Below, piece by piece: positions 14,879-24,413 of a stretch of DNA of 64,000 nt (its first letter is position 1; each line of letters opens with the position of its first letter). The DNA is from Myxococcales bacterium. Lineage in GTDB: Bacteria; Myxococcota_A; Polyangia; Nannocystales; Nannocystaceae. A program made the translations under genes and the position numbers. The stretch lies in NCBI GenBank assembly GCA_020633295.1, contig JACKDW010000004.1, positions 668,548-732,547 on the forward strand. Direction: 5' to 3'. The notes under the pieces were generated by a model. That model ran no database searches. It had not been told where the DNA came from and was given only the letters and a program-made list of their open reading frames with translations.

Positions 14879-17743
14879 GTGAACAACCACGCATATCAAG
14901 ACGAGCCCTCGAAGACGGAGCGCACCACCGGCGTATTTCTTCGACAGCTCAACGAGCACAGCGTTGTCTCGATGGAGGGCGAGCTGAGCGCGGTCGAGCG
15001 CGCGCAATTCAACACCCGGCTGTTCGGGCGCAAGCGCAAGGACCCGCGGTTTCGCGATCGGTACTCGCAGATCGTGCGAATCGGCGAAGGCGGCATGGGC
15101 GTCGTGTACCGCGCGTGGGACGAGCAGCTCGAGCGCTTCGTCGCGATCAAGGTGCTGCGAAGCGAATTCCTCTCGCACCCGGTCGCGCGCAAGCGACTGC
15201 GACGCGAGGCCCGCGCCCTCGCGTGCCTCAGCGACGTGCACAACGTGGTCTCGGTCTACGACTGCGGGAACACGGAGGAGGGGCGCTTCTTCATCGTGAT
15301 GCAGTACGTCGAGGGGCCCACGCTCGCGCAGTGGCTCGGCAGCGCGCCGCGACCGTGGCGCGACATCATTCGCATGTTCGTACGGGCAGGTCGAGGTCTG
15401 CTCGCGGCGCACCGGCGAGCCCTCGTCCATCGCGACTTCAAGCCTCAGAACGTGCTGCTCGCGGGGCCCGACGGCTCACGCCCTTGCGTCGCGGACTTCG
15501 GGCTCGTGCGCGCGATGACCAAGTCGAACCCTGACCGCACCCAGCTGACCGTCGCGGGCTCCGCGGTCGGCACGGAGCGGTTTATGTCTCCGGAGCAGCG
15601 CCGCGGCCTCGAGGTCGACGCGCGCAGCGATCAGTTTAGCTTCTGCGTCGCCCTCTACGAGGCGCTCTACGGCGAGCCGCCGTTCACGGGCGCCGAGCTC
15701 CTCGAGGTGAACGACTGCCGCACGTATCACGGGCGCGTCCCGTCCGTGACCGCGTCCGTGCCGATCCGCGTGTGGAACGTGCTGCGGCGCGGGCTCGCCT
15801 TCGACCGCGAGCGCCGCTGGTCCTCCATGGAGCCGCTGCTGCGGCTGCTCGAGCAGCAGTGCGCCGCGGACGACGAGCGCGCCGGAGACCTCCTCGACCG
15901 CATCATCCTGTCGCAGGCCGACGCGCTGCGGCGCTTCGTCACCATCGCGCGCGAGCGCGCGACCCCAGAGACCGCCACAGAGCTTCAATTTCTGCTCTCG
16001 TTCGTGCGCGACGGATACCCGGACGCGCCCGGCGCCCACGTCGCGAACAGCGAGCTACGCTCGATTCACCGCCGCGGCGTCGCGTCGAAGCTGTGGGTCG
16101 CCCGAGACCTCGCCACGGGTCGGGCCGTCGCGACCAGGGTCTTCGACCTCAACGCCGCCGGCGGCCTCCGACGGTTTCAACGCGGGCTGCGTGTCCTCCA
16201 GCTCGTCAACGAGCACGTCAAGGAGCACGACGGATTGGTTCGCACGCGCACGGTCGGCGAGCACGAGCTGGCGTACGTCGTGGACCTCTACGAGCGCGGC
16301 GACCTGACCGGCTTCGAGCGCCTCTCCTGGTCGTTCGAACAGAAGATCGAGAAGTTCGTGGCGCTGTGCCGAACGGTCCAGCGCCTCCACGATCTCGGGG
16401 TCATCCACTGCGCGCTCAGCCCCGAGCACGTGCTGGTCGACAACAGCGACGCGCTCGTGCTCACGGGCTTCGAGCACGCCGTGGTGGCGCCCGCGCTCGA
16501 CGTGCCCGACGTCCCGATCCCGGTCCCCCGAACGTTCTTCACCGCGCCCGACTGCGTGCCGGAGCGCGCGAGCCCCAGCACCGACGTCTTTGGACTCGGG
16601 CGCCTGCTGCTGTACCTGCTGAGCAACCGCAAGGCCGCCGCGCTCGCGTCCTACAACACCTATCACGAGGCCCTCGCCGAGCTGCCAGAGGAGTACCGGG
16701 AGGTCATCCTCCGCGCGTGCGACCCCGAACCGTCGCGGCGCCTCGAGAGCGCTGAGCGCCTGGCTCGGAGCCTCGAGATGCTTCGCTCGCCGGCCGCGCA
16801 GCTTCAGCGCTTCGCTCGCCGCGCCGCGCACTGGATCCTGACGAGTCGCTTGCTCCTCCTGGGAATCGTCGTCGCGCTCGCCATCAACAACTACTCTCTG
16901 CGGGTCGCGCTCGAGAACCCTCGGTCGGTTCACGCGCTCGAGGCTCCCCGAGCGCCGCGGGCGAGCCCCATGGTGGCTGAAGACGCGGGGATGCTCGGCG
17001 TCACGAGCCCGCTAGCGGCGCCCGAGGAACAAGGGAGCGCGAGGGCCCGCCGCGACGCCTCGACCGGCGTTCCTCCAGCCATCCTGACGATCGACGGAGT
17101 GATCGGCGACGCGATTCGAGCCCTCGCCGCGAGACTCTTCAACGTCTTCGATCACTACAGGCGCCTGATCGCGTCAGGACCTGACGACGGCGTGAAGCCG
17201 GCGGAGGACGAGACGGGCGCCAGCGAGGACATCGTGCTCGACGACAGCGACGAACCCGAGCGCCGCGGCGAAGGAGAGTCACCCGTGAACCCGCCGCGCG
17301 CTGTGGACATCAACGGGAAGGGCGTGACCAGGGGCCACCGCGTAGCGAGCACAGCGACCCCCTCCGCGGTCAACCCGGGTCGCGTCACGAAGTTCGTCGA
17401 TGTGCAAGCGTCTGCTGGGAACTCGGCGCTCGAGCGGGAGAGCCTTCGAGCGGTTTCAAAGATGCTCGATGATTGCAAGATCGACGCGCCGCTTCGCGTG
17501 GAGCTCCGGGGCCACTACCACAGCTTCGATAAAGTCGATTGTAAACAAGATCAAACGCTCAACAGGTCGGCGCTCAAGGATCGACACTACCGATGCTGCG
17601 TGCGAAGACTTCGCCAATACTTCGACCGCGAGCTCGCCGGCGCCAGCGCGTTCCATTGCAGCGTCACCGTCAACGGGGACAGGCTCAAGGGTCACTGCAG
17701 CTCCCCGGACGCCCCCGCGGCTCACGGCTCAAAGACTCGATAG
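14879..17743 (+). CDS. Membrane Ser/Thr kinase with a second, degenerate kinase domain
   Basis: The 954-residue product carries a complete kinase domain first: IGEGGMGVVYRAW, VAIK, HRDFKPQN (about 184), DFG and the activation-segment SPEQ. A second kinase-fold segment follows at about 400-640, but its catalytic loop reads HCALSPEH in place of HRDxKxxN and the DFG position reads TGF, so it should be a pseudokinase. One membrane helix lies near 655-675 and the last 280 residues, with several Cys near the end and an OmpA-like look (ELRGHYHSFD), should be periplasmic. This suggests a receptor in which the pseudokinase relays an outside signal. The start is GTG with AAGGA upstream. Its 3' end overlaps the convergent CHAT gene by 22 bases. 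Confidence 0.87.
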   Translation: MNNHAYQDEPSKTERTTGVFLRQLNEHSVVSMEGELSAVERAQFNTRLFGRKRKDPRFRDRYSQIVRIGEGGMGVVYRAWDEQLERFVAIKVLRSEFLSHPVARKRLRREARALACLSDVHNVVSVYDCGNTEEGRFFIVMQYVEGPTLAQWLGSAPRPWRDIIRMFVRAGRGLLAAHRRALVHRDFKPQNVLLAGPDGSRPCVADFGLVRAMTKSNPDRTQLTVAGSAVGTERFMSPEQRRGLEVDARSDQFSFCVALYEALYGEPPFTGAELLEVNDCRTYHGRVPSVTASVPIRVWNVLRRGLAFDRERRWSSMEPLLRLLEQQCAADDERAGDLLDRIILSQADALRRFVTIARERATPETATELQFLLSFVRDGYPDAPGAHVANSELRSIHRRGVASKLWVARDLATGRAVATRVFDLNAAGGLRRFQRGLRVLQLVNEHVKEHDGLVRTRTVGEHELAYVVDLYERGDLTGFERLSWSFEQKIEKFVALCRTVQRLHDLGVIHCALSPEHVLVDNSDALVLTGFEHAVVAPALDVPDVPIPVPRTFFTAPDCVPERASPSTDVFGLGRLLLYLLSNRKAAALASYNTYHEALAELPEEYREVILRACDPEPSRRLESAERLARSLEMLRSPAAQLQRFARRAAHWILTSRLLLLGIVVALAINNYSLRVALENPRSVHALEAPRAPRASPMVAEDAGMLGVTSPLAAPEEQGSARARRDASTGVPPAILTIDGVIGDAIRALAARLFNVFDHYRRLIASGPDDGVKPAEDETGASEDIVLDDSDEPERRGEGESPVNPPRAVDINGKGVTRGHRVASTATPSAVNPGRVTKFVDVQASAGNSALERESLRAVSKMLDDCKIDAPLRVELRGHYHSFDKVDCKQDQTLNRSALKDRHYRCCVRRLRQYFDRELAGASAFHCSVTVNGDRLKGHCSSPDAPAAHGSKTR

Positions 17744-20502
17744 ATCATCATCTCGGGCGCCTCGGCCTGGGCGCGCGCGAGGGCGATCGCCGCGTCGACG
17801 CGCCCATCCGTGGTCGGGATATCCTGGTAGAGCGCGCCCGCGAGCGCGGCGGCCCGCGCGTCCTCGACAGGCTCGACCGGCGCGATGACGGCGGTCGAGC
17901 CGCGGGCGAGGAACGCACGGGCGACGCTCATCCCGCCGTCGCTGTCGGTCTTTCCGACCGAGCAGGCCGAGAGCACCACGACCTCGGGGGCGCCCGCGAG
18001 CAAGAGGATATCGTCGACCTCGAGCGAGTCCCCCAAACCGAGCTCGAGCGAGCTCCTCCACCCACCTCGCGCGTGAACGCCGTGTCCAGCGAAGTGAAAC
18101 AGCGGCGCGCCCGGCAGCGCGGACCGCAGCGCCGAGATGTCGGCGCTCTCGCGGTCAAGCCACCGCACGCGCCAGGGCGCGCGCTGGAGCGCGTCGCGGA
18201 GCGCAGGCCGCTCTCGCTGCTCCGCGTAGTAGAGGGTCCCCCCGGGGTTGATGGCGACGACCGCCGCCCCGTCGCTCGACGCGGTCGGGCGCGGTGGGAG
18301 GTCGAGCTTGTAGGCGACCGGCTGGATCGCCGCGAGCGCGCGCCCGCGCACTGGGAGCGCGTGGAACGGGATGTCCCTTAGGACACCATCGGCGATGACG
18401 AGAACCTTGGAGGCGCCCGCGAGCGCGCCGGAGATCGGCTCGAGCAGCGCCGCGCCGAGCGCCTCGCGGTCCGCCTCTGGAGAGGCTAGACCGAGTTCGA
18501 AGGCTTGAACCCCGCGCCCGGCGTCCACGAAGGCGATCGTGGTCGAGCGCCCCTCGTGCAGCACGACGAGCGCGACGCCAGGCGGCGGCGCCGCGAGGTC
18601 TTCACAGCGCGCCCTCCCTTCGCGGCTCGACGGGAGGCGCGCGAGCTCGCGGCGTACTGCGCTGAGCTCCGCGTTGAGCTCGCGGAGCTCGTCATCGACG
18701 CGCGCGACCTCGTCGAGCGAGAGGTCAGCGCGCGAGGCCAACAGCGCGGCGCGCTGCAGCCGCAGCTCCCAGTAGCTCGCGCGGAGGTCGGTGTACGCCG
18801 AGTCCGCCGCGTGCGAGCGCGCCGCGACGTGGTCGACCGACCACAGCTTGCGAAGCCGCTCGAGGCGAACCCGACACATCGCGTCGGCGAGCCGACCCTC
18901 CCGCACGAGGAGCCCGATGTGATCTTGCGCGACGTCGTGGCGGACGAGCAGCAGCGGCTCGTACAGCTCCCGCGGATCGACACGAGCCGCTGAGGCGCGC
19001 GCGTCCCCGTCAACGAGTTCGGGCTGCGGGCCAGCCGGGCTCGTCGCGAGCCCCTCGAGCAGCTCTTCGAGCAGCTCGTCCGCGCGCTCGAAGTGTCGCA
19101 GCGCCGTCACGGCGTCCCCGCGGGCCTCGCTCAGCCGCGCGAGCCCGGCCTGCGCCCGCCAGCGCAGCGCTCGATCGCCGCGCCGCTCGGCGAGCCGGTC
19201 AAGCGCACGGTAGCGCGCCCCCGCGTCCTCGAGCGCGCCCTCGCGAAGCGCGAGCTGAGCCTCGAGGTCCTGTTGCCAGGCCCGCCCCTCCTCGTCGAGC
19301 CACTGGCGCTCGATCGCGGCGAGCTCACGCTGCGCCGCGACCACGTCGCCGCGCAGCGTGAGCAGCGCGAGCGCGAGGTTCAGCCGGTCGTTCGCGATCT
19401 CCTTGCGGCCACCGCAGCGCTCGCCAGCCTCGCGCCGTTCAAGCGACTCCTCGAGAGCGACGATGACCTCGTCGCGCGCGTCGCTGCGACCCGCGAGGAG
19501 GGCCGTCCACGCGCGATTCGTCGCGTGCCGCGCGAGTCGACTACATTCGCGCTTCGGCGGCTGCTCGAGCTGTTCGGCGACGCGCCGCGCCGCGTCCGCG
19601 CGCCCGAGACGAGCCAGGTTCAGCATCAACATGTCACCCGCGTCGAACGCTCGCTCCGAGTCACCGAGCGCGCGAGCTATGTCCAACGCCTGCTGAAGCC
19701 GCCACTCGGCCTCCACGAGCTCATAGCGCTCGTACGCGGTCACGCCGAGCTCCCATTCACGCTCGAAGGCGACGACGAGATCCCCACCGGGGGCGTCGAC
19801 GAGGCGCTCGGTCCAGCGCTGAATCTCCTCCGCGTCCCGTAGCGTTCGCGCGATGTGCTGACCGCGACGCGCGGCGGTGGCCGATCGGATCTGGAGGCCG
19901 AGCTCGACGCCGAGCTCGTACGCCTCGCGCATGACCGAGAGCGCCTCGCCCGGTCGCTGCTTCGCCGTGATCTTCGCGATCTCGTAGAGGATCTCAAACC
20001 GGTCACGACCTCGCGCCGTCGCGAGAGCGGCTCTGAGCAGCGACAGGGCGCGAGCGGGACGCCGCTGCTTGAGCGCCGTCGCCTCGTCCACGACCGAGGT
20101 TACGTGTCGCTCGGCCAGCGGGAGCGTCCACCGTCGCGGCGAGCTCCCGCTGCTCGTGACGGTCAGGCGCCGCGCGTCAGGGGGAAGCTCGAGCTCGTAG
20201 CGTATCCCCTGCGTGGTCGCGCGTCCCTCACGCGCGATGACGGGCGACGGCTCCGAGCCCGTCACCGACACGCGGAACGAGGGGGTCGCCTCGAGCGGCT
20301 CGCTGATGAGGAGGACGAGGCGACGCGCGCGCTTGAGCTCGCACACCTCCCCCTCGACGCGCTCGTGACAGCCCACGACCTCGACCCGAAGCCCCGCGGG
20401 CGCCGAGCGAGTCTCGGGCTCGATCGAGCACGCCTCCTCGATGAGGAGGAACCACGCCGCCAGCGCGACGCGTCGAGTCCATCGAGCGCATCGCACCATC
20501 AT
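17722..20502 (-). CDS. TPR-CHAT protease-like protein with N-terminal export signal
   Basis: About 926 residues. The C-terminal third is a CHAT domain, a caspase-like cysteine peptidase fold: catalytic His in FHFAGHG (about 805) and Cys in VVLSACSVG (about 845) are both present, so it may be active. The centre is a long Ala/Glu/Arg-rich run of TPR-like helices. The N-terminus has a hydrophobic stretch ending at a Cys (residue about 25, preceded by EEA), resembling a signal or lipoprotein signal but not a standard lipobox. An AGGAGG site lies 2 and 5 bases before two adjacent ATGs (20502 and 20499); the second has the better spacing. The start overlaps the stop of the membrane anti-sigma-like gene, so they are coupled. 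In type III-E CRISPR systems a TPR-CHAT protein cuts a partner that holds a sigma factor; the analogy here is inference. Confidence 0.85.
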   Translation of the reverse strand: MMVRCARWTRRVALAAWFLLIEEACSIEPETRSAPAGLRVEVVGCHERVEGEVCELKRARRLVLLISEPLEATPSFRVSVTGSEPSPVIAREGRATTQGIRYELELPPDARRLTVTSSGSSPRRWTLPLAERHVTSVVDEATALKQRRPARALSLLRAALATARGRDRFEILYEIAKITAKQRPGEALSVMREAYELGVELGLQIRSATAARRGQHIARTLRDAEEIQRWTERLVDAPGGDLVVAFEREWELGVTAYERYELVEAEWRLQQALDIARALGDSERAFDAGDMLMLNLARLGRADAARRVAEQLEQPPKRECSRLARHATNRAWTALLAGRSDARDEVIVALEESLERREAGERCGGRKEIANDRLNLALALLTLRGDVVAAQRELAAIERQWLDEEGRAWQQDLEAQLALREGALEDAGARYRALDRLAERRGDRALRWRAQAGLARLSEARGDAVTALRHFERADELLEELLEGLATSPAGPQPELVDGDARASAARVDPRELYEPLLLVRHDVAQDHIGLLVREGRLADAMCRVRLERLRKLWSVDHVAARSHAADSAYTDLRASYWELRLQRAALLASRADLSLDEVARVDDELRELNAELSAVRRELARLPSSREGRARCEDLAAPPPGVALVVLHEGRSTTIAFVDAGRGVQAFELGLASPEADREALGAALLEPISGALAGASKVLVIADGVLRDIPFHALPVRGRALAAIQPVAYKLDLPPRPTASSDGAAVVAINPGGTLYYAEQRERPALRDALQRAPWRVRWLDRESADISALRSALPGAPLFHFAGHGVHARGGWRSSLELGLGDSLEVDDILLLAGAPEVVVLSACSVGKTDSDGGMSVARAFLARGSTAVIAPVEPVEDARAAALAGALYQDIPTTDGRVDAAIALARAQAEAPEMMIYRVFEP

Positions 20503-21401
20503 GGCCTCCTGTACTCGATTCGAAGAGGTCCCTCGGCGAGACGCCAGCCAGCGCCCGAGGTCCTCAACGCGCCGCTGGAGTCGAGCGCGCCCGCGATCGT
20601 GTTCGGGAGCCGCTCCTCGGCTCCGAACACCGCGAACACCTCCCATGTCCCCGGCCCAAGGCCCAGCGCGGACGCCTCGTCGAAGGCGCACCGCTGGACC
20701 CCGTGCTCCCCGTGGAGCGTCCATCGCGGACAGGCGAGCACGACTCCATCGCTCGCGCCTTCGCGTCGCGCGAACAGGCGCACCTGGTAGTCCGCCGAGG
20801 TTGAAACGCGCGGCTGGATCGTGAATGTGAAGCGCTGATCGGCGTGAAGCACGTGGGGGTCCCCCACCTCGGGTCTCCCGTCACGATTGGGCTTCGCGCC
20901 GCCCTCGAGCCCCAGACGGACTCCTGACTCGAGCGCGGCGGACAGCGCCTCGGAGGGCTCCCCGGGACGCGAGAGATCTTGAACGCGGAGCATCACGACG
21001 ACCGCAGCGGCGGCCGCGAACGCGCCCCACAGCGCCCGCGCACGCCACCGCGCACGCGGCGTCCTCCGCAGCTCTTCAACCTGCTTTGCCGCGCTCGGTC
21101 CATCGCCCATCGCGGCGAGCCAGCGGGCCTGAAGCGCCTCGCGTCGCGCGTCATCGAGCGGGCTCCCAATCGCCGCGAGCCCCTCGAGCTCCTGCGGTGA
21201 CGCGCTCCCCTCGAGCGCAGCCCGGGCCTCCTCGGCCGAGAGCGCCCCGTCGGCCACACGAATCCAGGTCGAGTCCGGCTCCATCAGACGCTCGCGCTCG
21301 CGGCCGGCGACGGCCCGCAGGAGCGCGTCGACGGCCCCCGCGTCGTCGAGCGGCTCGCCGTCGGGGAGCGAGTTGGCTCGCTGCGCGTCTTGATGCTCCA
21401 T
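20499..21401 (-). CDS. Membrane protein, probable anti-sigma factor
   Basis: A 300-residue single-pass protein encoded between an ECF sigma gene and a TPR-CHAT gene in one operon. Residues 1-118 are acidic and helical without a clear zinc-binding motif, one membrane helix lies at about 123-137 (ALWGAFAAAAAVVVML), and the remainder should be periplasmic and beta-rich. This layout and the position right after the sigma gene (3-base gap) are typical of membrane anti-sigma factors, but no zf-HC2 motif is present, so the assignment rests on context. A GAGGA site before the start lies in the end of the sigma gene. The 3' end overlaps the CHAT start by four bases. Confidence 0.7.
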   Translation of the reverse strand: MEHQDAQRANSLPDGEPLDDAGAVDALLRAVAGRERERLMEPDSTWIRVADGALSAEEARAALEGSASPQELEGLAAIGSPLDDARREALQARWLAAMGDGPSAAKQVEELRRTPRARWRARALWGAFAAAAAVVVMLRVQDLSRPGEPSEALSAALESGVRLGLEGGAKPNRDGRPEVGDPHVLHADQRFTFTIQPRVSTSADYQVRLFARREGASDGVVLACPRWTLHGEHGVQRCAFDEASALGLGPGTWEVFAVFGAEERLPNTIAGALDSSGALRTSGAGWRLAEGPLRIEYRRP

Positions 21402-21404
21402 GTT

Positions 21405-22112
21405 TCAGTCCTCGTTGGCCGCGCGCGACCGGGGCCGCGGCGCGCTCCCCTGTGCTCGTCTCTGTTGTTCTCGCGCGTCGCCGGAAACCTGACGAGCGTC
21501 GTGAACGCGATCGGTCCGCGCGCGCCACTCGGCGGCCAGCAGCCGAATCCGTCGTACGCGCGCATCGATGGTGTTCACCTTGAGGCCGAGCCGCTCGCCG
21601 ATCTCGGACGACGGGAGCCTCTCGCCGAACTTGAGGATGAACACCGTCCAGTTCTCGCCCGACAAGCGGTCGCGCAGCCACGCCGCCAGCTGCCGGAGCT
21701 CGTCGCGGGCCTCGAGCTGCGCCTCGCCGACCGACTGTGACGCGCGGGTGAGCGCGACGGCGGTCTGTGGCTCGGACCGAATCCGCGCGACCTTCCTCGC
21801 CTCTCGCGTCGTCCTCGTGATCGTCTTGAGCGCCGCGACGTGCCAGACGTACGTGGTCAGCGCCGAGCCGCGGGCGGGGTCCCATCTTCGCAGACACCGC
21901 GCGTCGTCCTTGAACAGCTCAACCCCGATATCCTGGGTAAGGTCATCGACGAGTTCGGGCCTCGTCCGCACGAGCGACGCGGCGTACTGCGCTGCGGTCT
22001 TGGCGACCGCCGCTCGTATCACGACCGCGAGCTCGTCGCACAGCCGCCGCAGCAGCGACGCGTCGCGGCTCAGCGCTCGCTCCACCTGCTCCGGTGTCCA
22101 TGCATCTTTCAT
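21405..22112 (-). CDS. ECF-like RNA polymerase sigma factor
   Basis: A 235-residue sigma-70 family protein. Region 2 is seen around RTRPELVDDLTQDIGVELF and RGSALTTYVWHVAALKTI; region 4 around LKFGERLPSSEIGERLGLKVNTIDARVRRIR. The C-terminal 30 residues are basic and disordered. First gene of the sigma/anti-sigma/TPR-CHAT operon. The start is followed by MKDAWTPEQVERAL; a TAGAGT box lies 15 bases upstream of the ATG. The 227 bases to the divergent subtilase gene at 22340 probably hold promoters for both. Confidence 0.85.
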   Translation of the reverse strand: MKDAWTPEQVERALSRDASLLRRLCDELAVVIRAAVAKTAAQYAASLVRTRPELVDDLTQDIGVELFKDDARCLRRWDPARGSALTTYVWHVAALKTITRTTREARKVARIRSEPQTAVALTRASQSVGEAQLEARDELRQLAAWLRDRLSGENWTVFILKFGERLPSSEIGERLGLKVNTIDARVRRIRLLAAEWRARTDRVHDARQVSGDAREQQRRAQGSAPRPRSRAANED

Positions 22113-22127
22113 GGCGTTCCCGACAGG

Positions 22128-22133
22128 ACTCTA
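22128..22133 (-). promoter_or_regulatory. Possible -10 box TAGAGT before the sigma operon
   Basis: On the minus strand TAGAGT lies 15 bases before the ATG at 22112 within the divergent gap. Only the position supports it. Confidence 0.3.
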
Positions 22134-22339
22134 GCACGGCGACGCGCGGACGTTCCGCACGCCCACCGCTGCAGTGGCGCGGCGCCCGAGAGTGTTCGCC
22201 TCGACGACCGGGCTACGTCGGCCCCCCGGGTGTACCGCCCTTCTCGCGCAACATGTAATTGTGAACATATTCGACGGCGCGCTCACCCCCTCCATGAAGA
22301 CGCGAGCCGCGGCACTGGTCGCGGAGAGAGCAGGAGTAC

Positions 22340-24337
22340 ATGGAGCCGTCATTGTTCATCGCAAGCGCATTGTATTTGTTCGCCGATCGCCCACCAGCGC
22401 GCGCCACGATAGACGCGGGCTGCGACGCGGGGCGAGTCGTCTCGAGGCGACGACCATCGCGGGAAGGCTGCCCCGCGCAGCTCCCGGGACGCGGCGGGCG
22501 GTGGCGCGGCGAGAGCCTCCTGCGGCTGCCGGGCGGCGGCGGCACCTCGAACGAGCTCGAGTTCTGCCGTCACGAGTGGTTCCCCGAGACAGCGCGCGCC
22601 GAGCCCGATCTCGAGGCACTCCGGAGCGCCGGGCTCACGCGCGCGGCACCGGACTGCGACGTGGTCGGCCCGCAAGAGAGCGCGCTCGACCAGGCGTGGC
22701 GAGAGCCCTTCGCGCTCGCGTTCGCCGAGCAGACAGGTCGAAGCGCGCTCGCGGAGCACGCCGCGACGCTGCGCGACGCGCTGCGCGCTCCGGTCATCGT
22801 CGCGGTGCTCGACACCGTCCCTCGCGGGCAGCTGCACCCCCGCGCTCGTCACGGGCTCGACGTCGCGGCGCTGATCGAGTCACCCGCGTGCGCGGGGCTC
22901 ACCGACGATCGCTGTCCGCTCGAGGTGCGCCAGACGTTGGCGCTCCCCCGCACGCGCTCCCCTTCTGGAGCGCTCACGATCGACACCACGCGCGGGGGGA
23001 CCCTCGGGACGCTCGGCGATGTCGCGTCGTCGATCCACGCCGCGATCGAGGACTGGCAGCGAATCGCGGAGTCCGCCTCGCGAGAGGGTCGCGCGATCCC
23101 CAGGCTCGTGATCAACATGAGCTTTGGTTGGCGCCCCGAGCTCGTTCACGACGGCGACGCCGCGTCTCCGGGGCCGCTGTTCGACGCGGACGCGCCCGCG
23201 TCGGTTCAGGCTGTGCACGCGGCGCTGCTCGAGGCCTCGTGCCACGGCGCGCTGCTGCTCGCCGCTGCTGGGAACGCGGATGACCTGCTATGCCCCGGTG
23301 TTGGACCGCTGGCTCCGGCGGCGTGGGAGCGGCTGCCCGCGCCCGATCACGCGCGGTGTAGAGACCTGGGCGTCGACATGACGCCCGTCAGAGCCGAGCG
23401 CGCCGCGACGCGCCCGCTCGTGTACGCGATCGGGGGGACCAACCACGCGCGCGTCCCCTTCGCGCGCTCACGCGCGGCCGGGCTCCCGCGACTCTTGGCG
23501 CCGGCGTACCACGCGACCGCCGACGCGGGCTCGGGCTACGCCGCGCCGCTCACCGGGACCTCGGCCGCGGTGGCTGTGGTCTCCGGTCTCGCCGCGACGA
23601 TCTGGAGCCTTTCCCCAGAGCTCGACGTCAACACGCTCATGGAGCGCCTCTACGAGAGCGCGCGACCGCTCCCGAACGCCCCCCTCGCCGACTTCGGGGC
23701 GCCCGGGAGCTCGAGGGACGAGCTGCGAGAGGTTGACCTCTGTCGCGCCGTCGCGGCGGCCTGCGACGCCGACGCGACGCTGGACTGCCCGGCGGTGATG
23801 AGCTGCGACGGGTCGACCGACTTCGAATCCCATCTCGTCGACCTGTGGCCCGGCATCGAGGAGCTCACGCTCAACGCCCCAGGGGTCGAGCTCGCGGCGG
23901 ACGCCGCTGAAGACGAGGTCACGCAGTGGACGCTCGCGTCCATGGCGCGCTGCGACCGACGCCACGAGCGACTCTCCCCGCAGGGCGACGCCTGGTGGAG
24001 CGCCGCCCACGAAGCGACAAGCCCGGATGACTGGGTCCATCCGCAGCCGTCGGAGCGCCCCTGTAGAATTTGTGACCTCGACGACGACGAGCTTCACGTG
24101 CTGGTCAGCCCGAACGCGTCCGAATCGCCGATGCACGCGGCGCTCGTCCTGGCGACCGCCGCCTCCGGCTCCAAGTTGATCGAGTTGCCGGACGCGCTGC
24201 TCCCCGACACGATGGCGACCTACGACGCCCTCCCGATCGACCCAGCGTGGGGCTCGATCATCGGCGCTGAGCTCTGGCTGCTGCCCGTCGACGGGGCTGG
24301 AGCGCCGATGGTCGACGCCGTGTTCGTCGAGCCGTAA
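22340..24337 (+). CDS. S8 family (subtilisin-like) serine protease
   Basis: A 665-residue subtilase. The triad can be placed: Asp158 in VIVAVLDT, His171 in ARHGLDVAAL (a divergent form of HGTHVA) and Ser408 in LTGTSAAVAVVSG; the oxyanion Asn is in LLAAAGN. NMSFG before it is also typical. The N-terminal 150 residues and the C-terminal 220 residues (Cys- and Asp-containing) are not recognised. No clean signal peptide is seen, though residues 5-15 are hydrophobic. The ATG has GGAG three bases upstream. It is divergent from the sigma/anti-sigma/TPR-CHAT operon, so two different proteases flank one sigma/anti-sigma pair, which suggests a proteolytic signalling cascade; this is inference. Confidence 0.85.
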   Translation: MEPSLFIASALYLFADRPPARATIDAGCDAGRVVSRRRPSREGCPAQLPGRGGRWRGESLLRLPGGGGTSNELEFCRHEWFPETARAEPDLEALRSAGLTRAAPDCDVVGPQESALDQAWREPFALAFAEQTGRSALAEHAATLRDALRAPVIVAVLDTVPRGQLHPRARHGLDVAALIESPACAGLTDDRCPLEVRQTLALPRTRSPSGALTIDTTRGGTLGTLGDVASSIHAAIEDWQRIAESASREGRAIPRLVINMSFGWRPELVHDGDAASPGPLFDADAPASVQAVHAALLEASCHGALLLAAAGNADDLLCPGVGPLAPAAWERLPAPDHARCRDLGVDMTPVRAERAATRPLVYAIGGTNHARVPFARSRAAGLPRLLAPAYHATADAGSGYAAPLTGTSAAVAVVSGLAATIWSLSPELDVNTLMERLYESARPLPNAPLADFGAPGSSRDELREVDLCRAVAAACDADATLDCPAVMSCDGSTDFESHLVDLWPGIEELTLNAPGVELAADAAEDEVTQWTLASMARCDRRHERLSPQGDAWWSAAHEATSPDDWVHPQPSERPCRICDLDDDELHVLVSPNASESPMHAALVLATAASGSKLIELPDALLPDTMATYDALPIDPAWGSIIGAELWLLPVDGAGAPMVDAVFVEP

Positions 24338-24413
24338 GCCCTGACGCAGAGGAGCGCCGCAGCGCTTCGAACACCCCGCGCTGCCGACGAGGCTCCAGTG
24401 ACAGCGCGGCATC

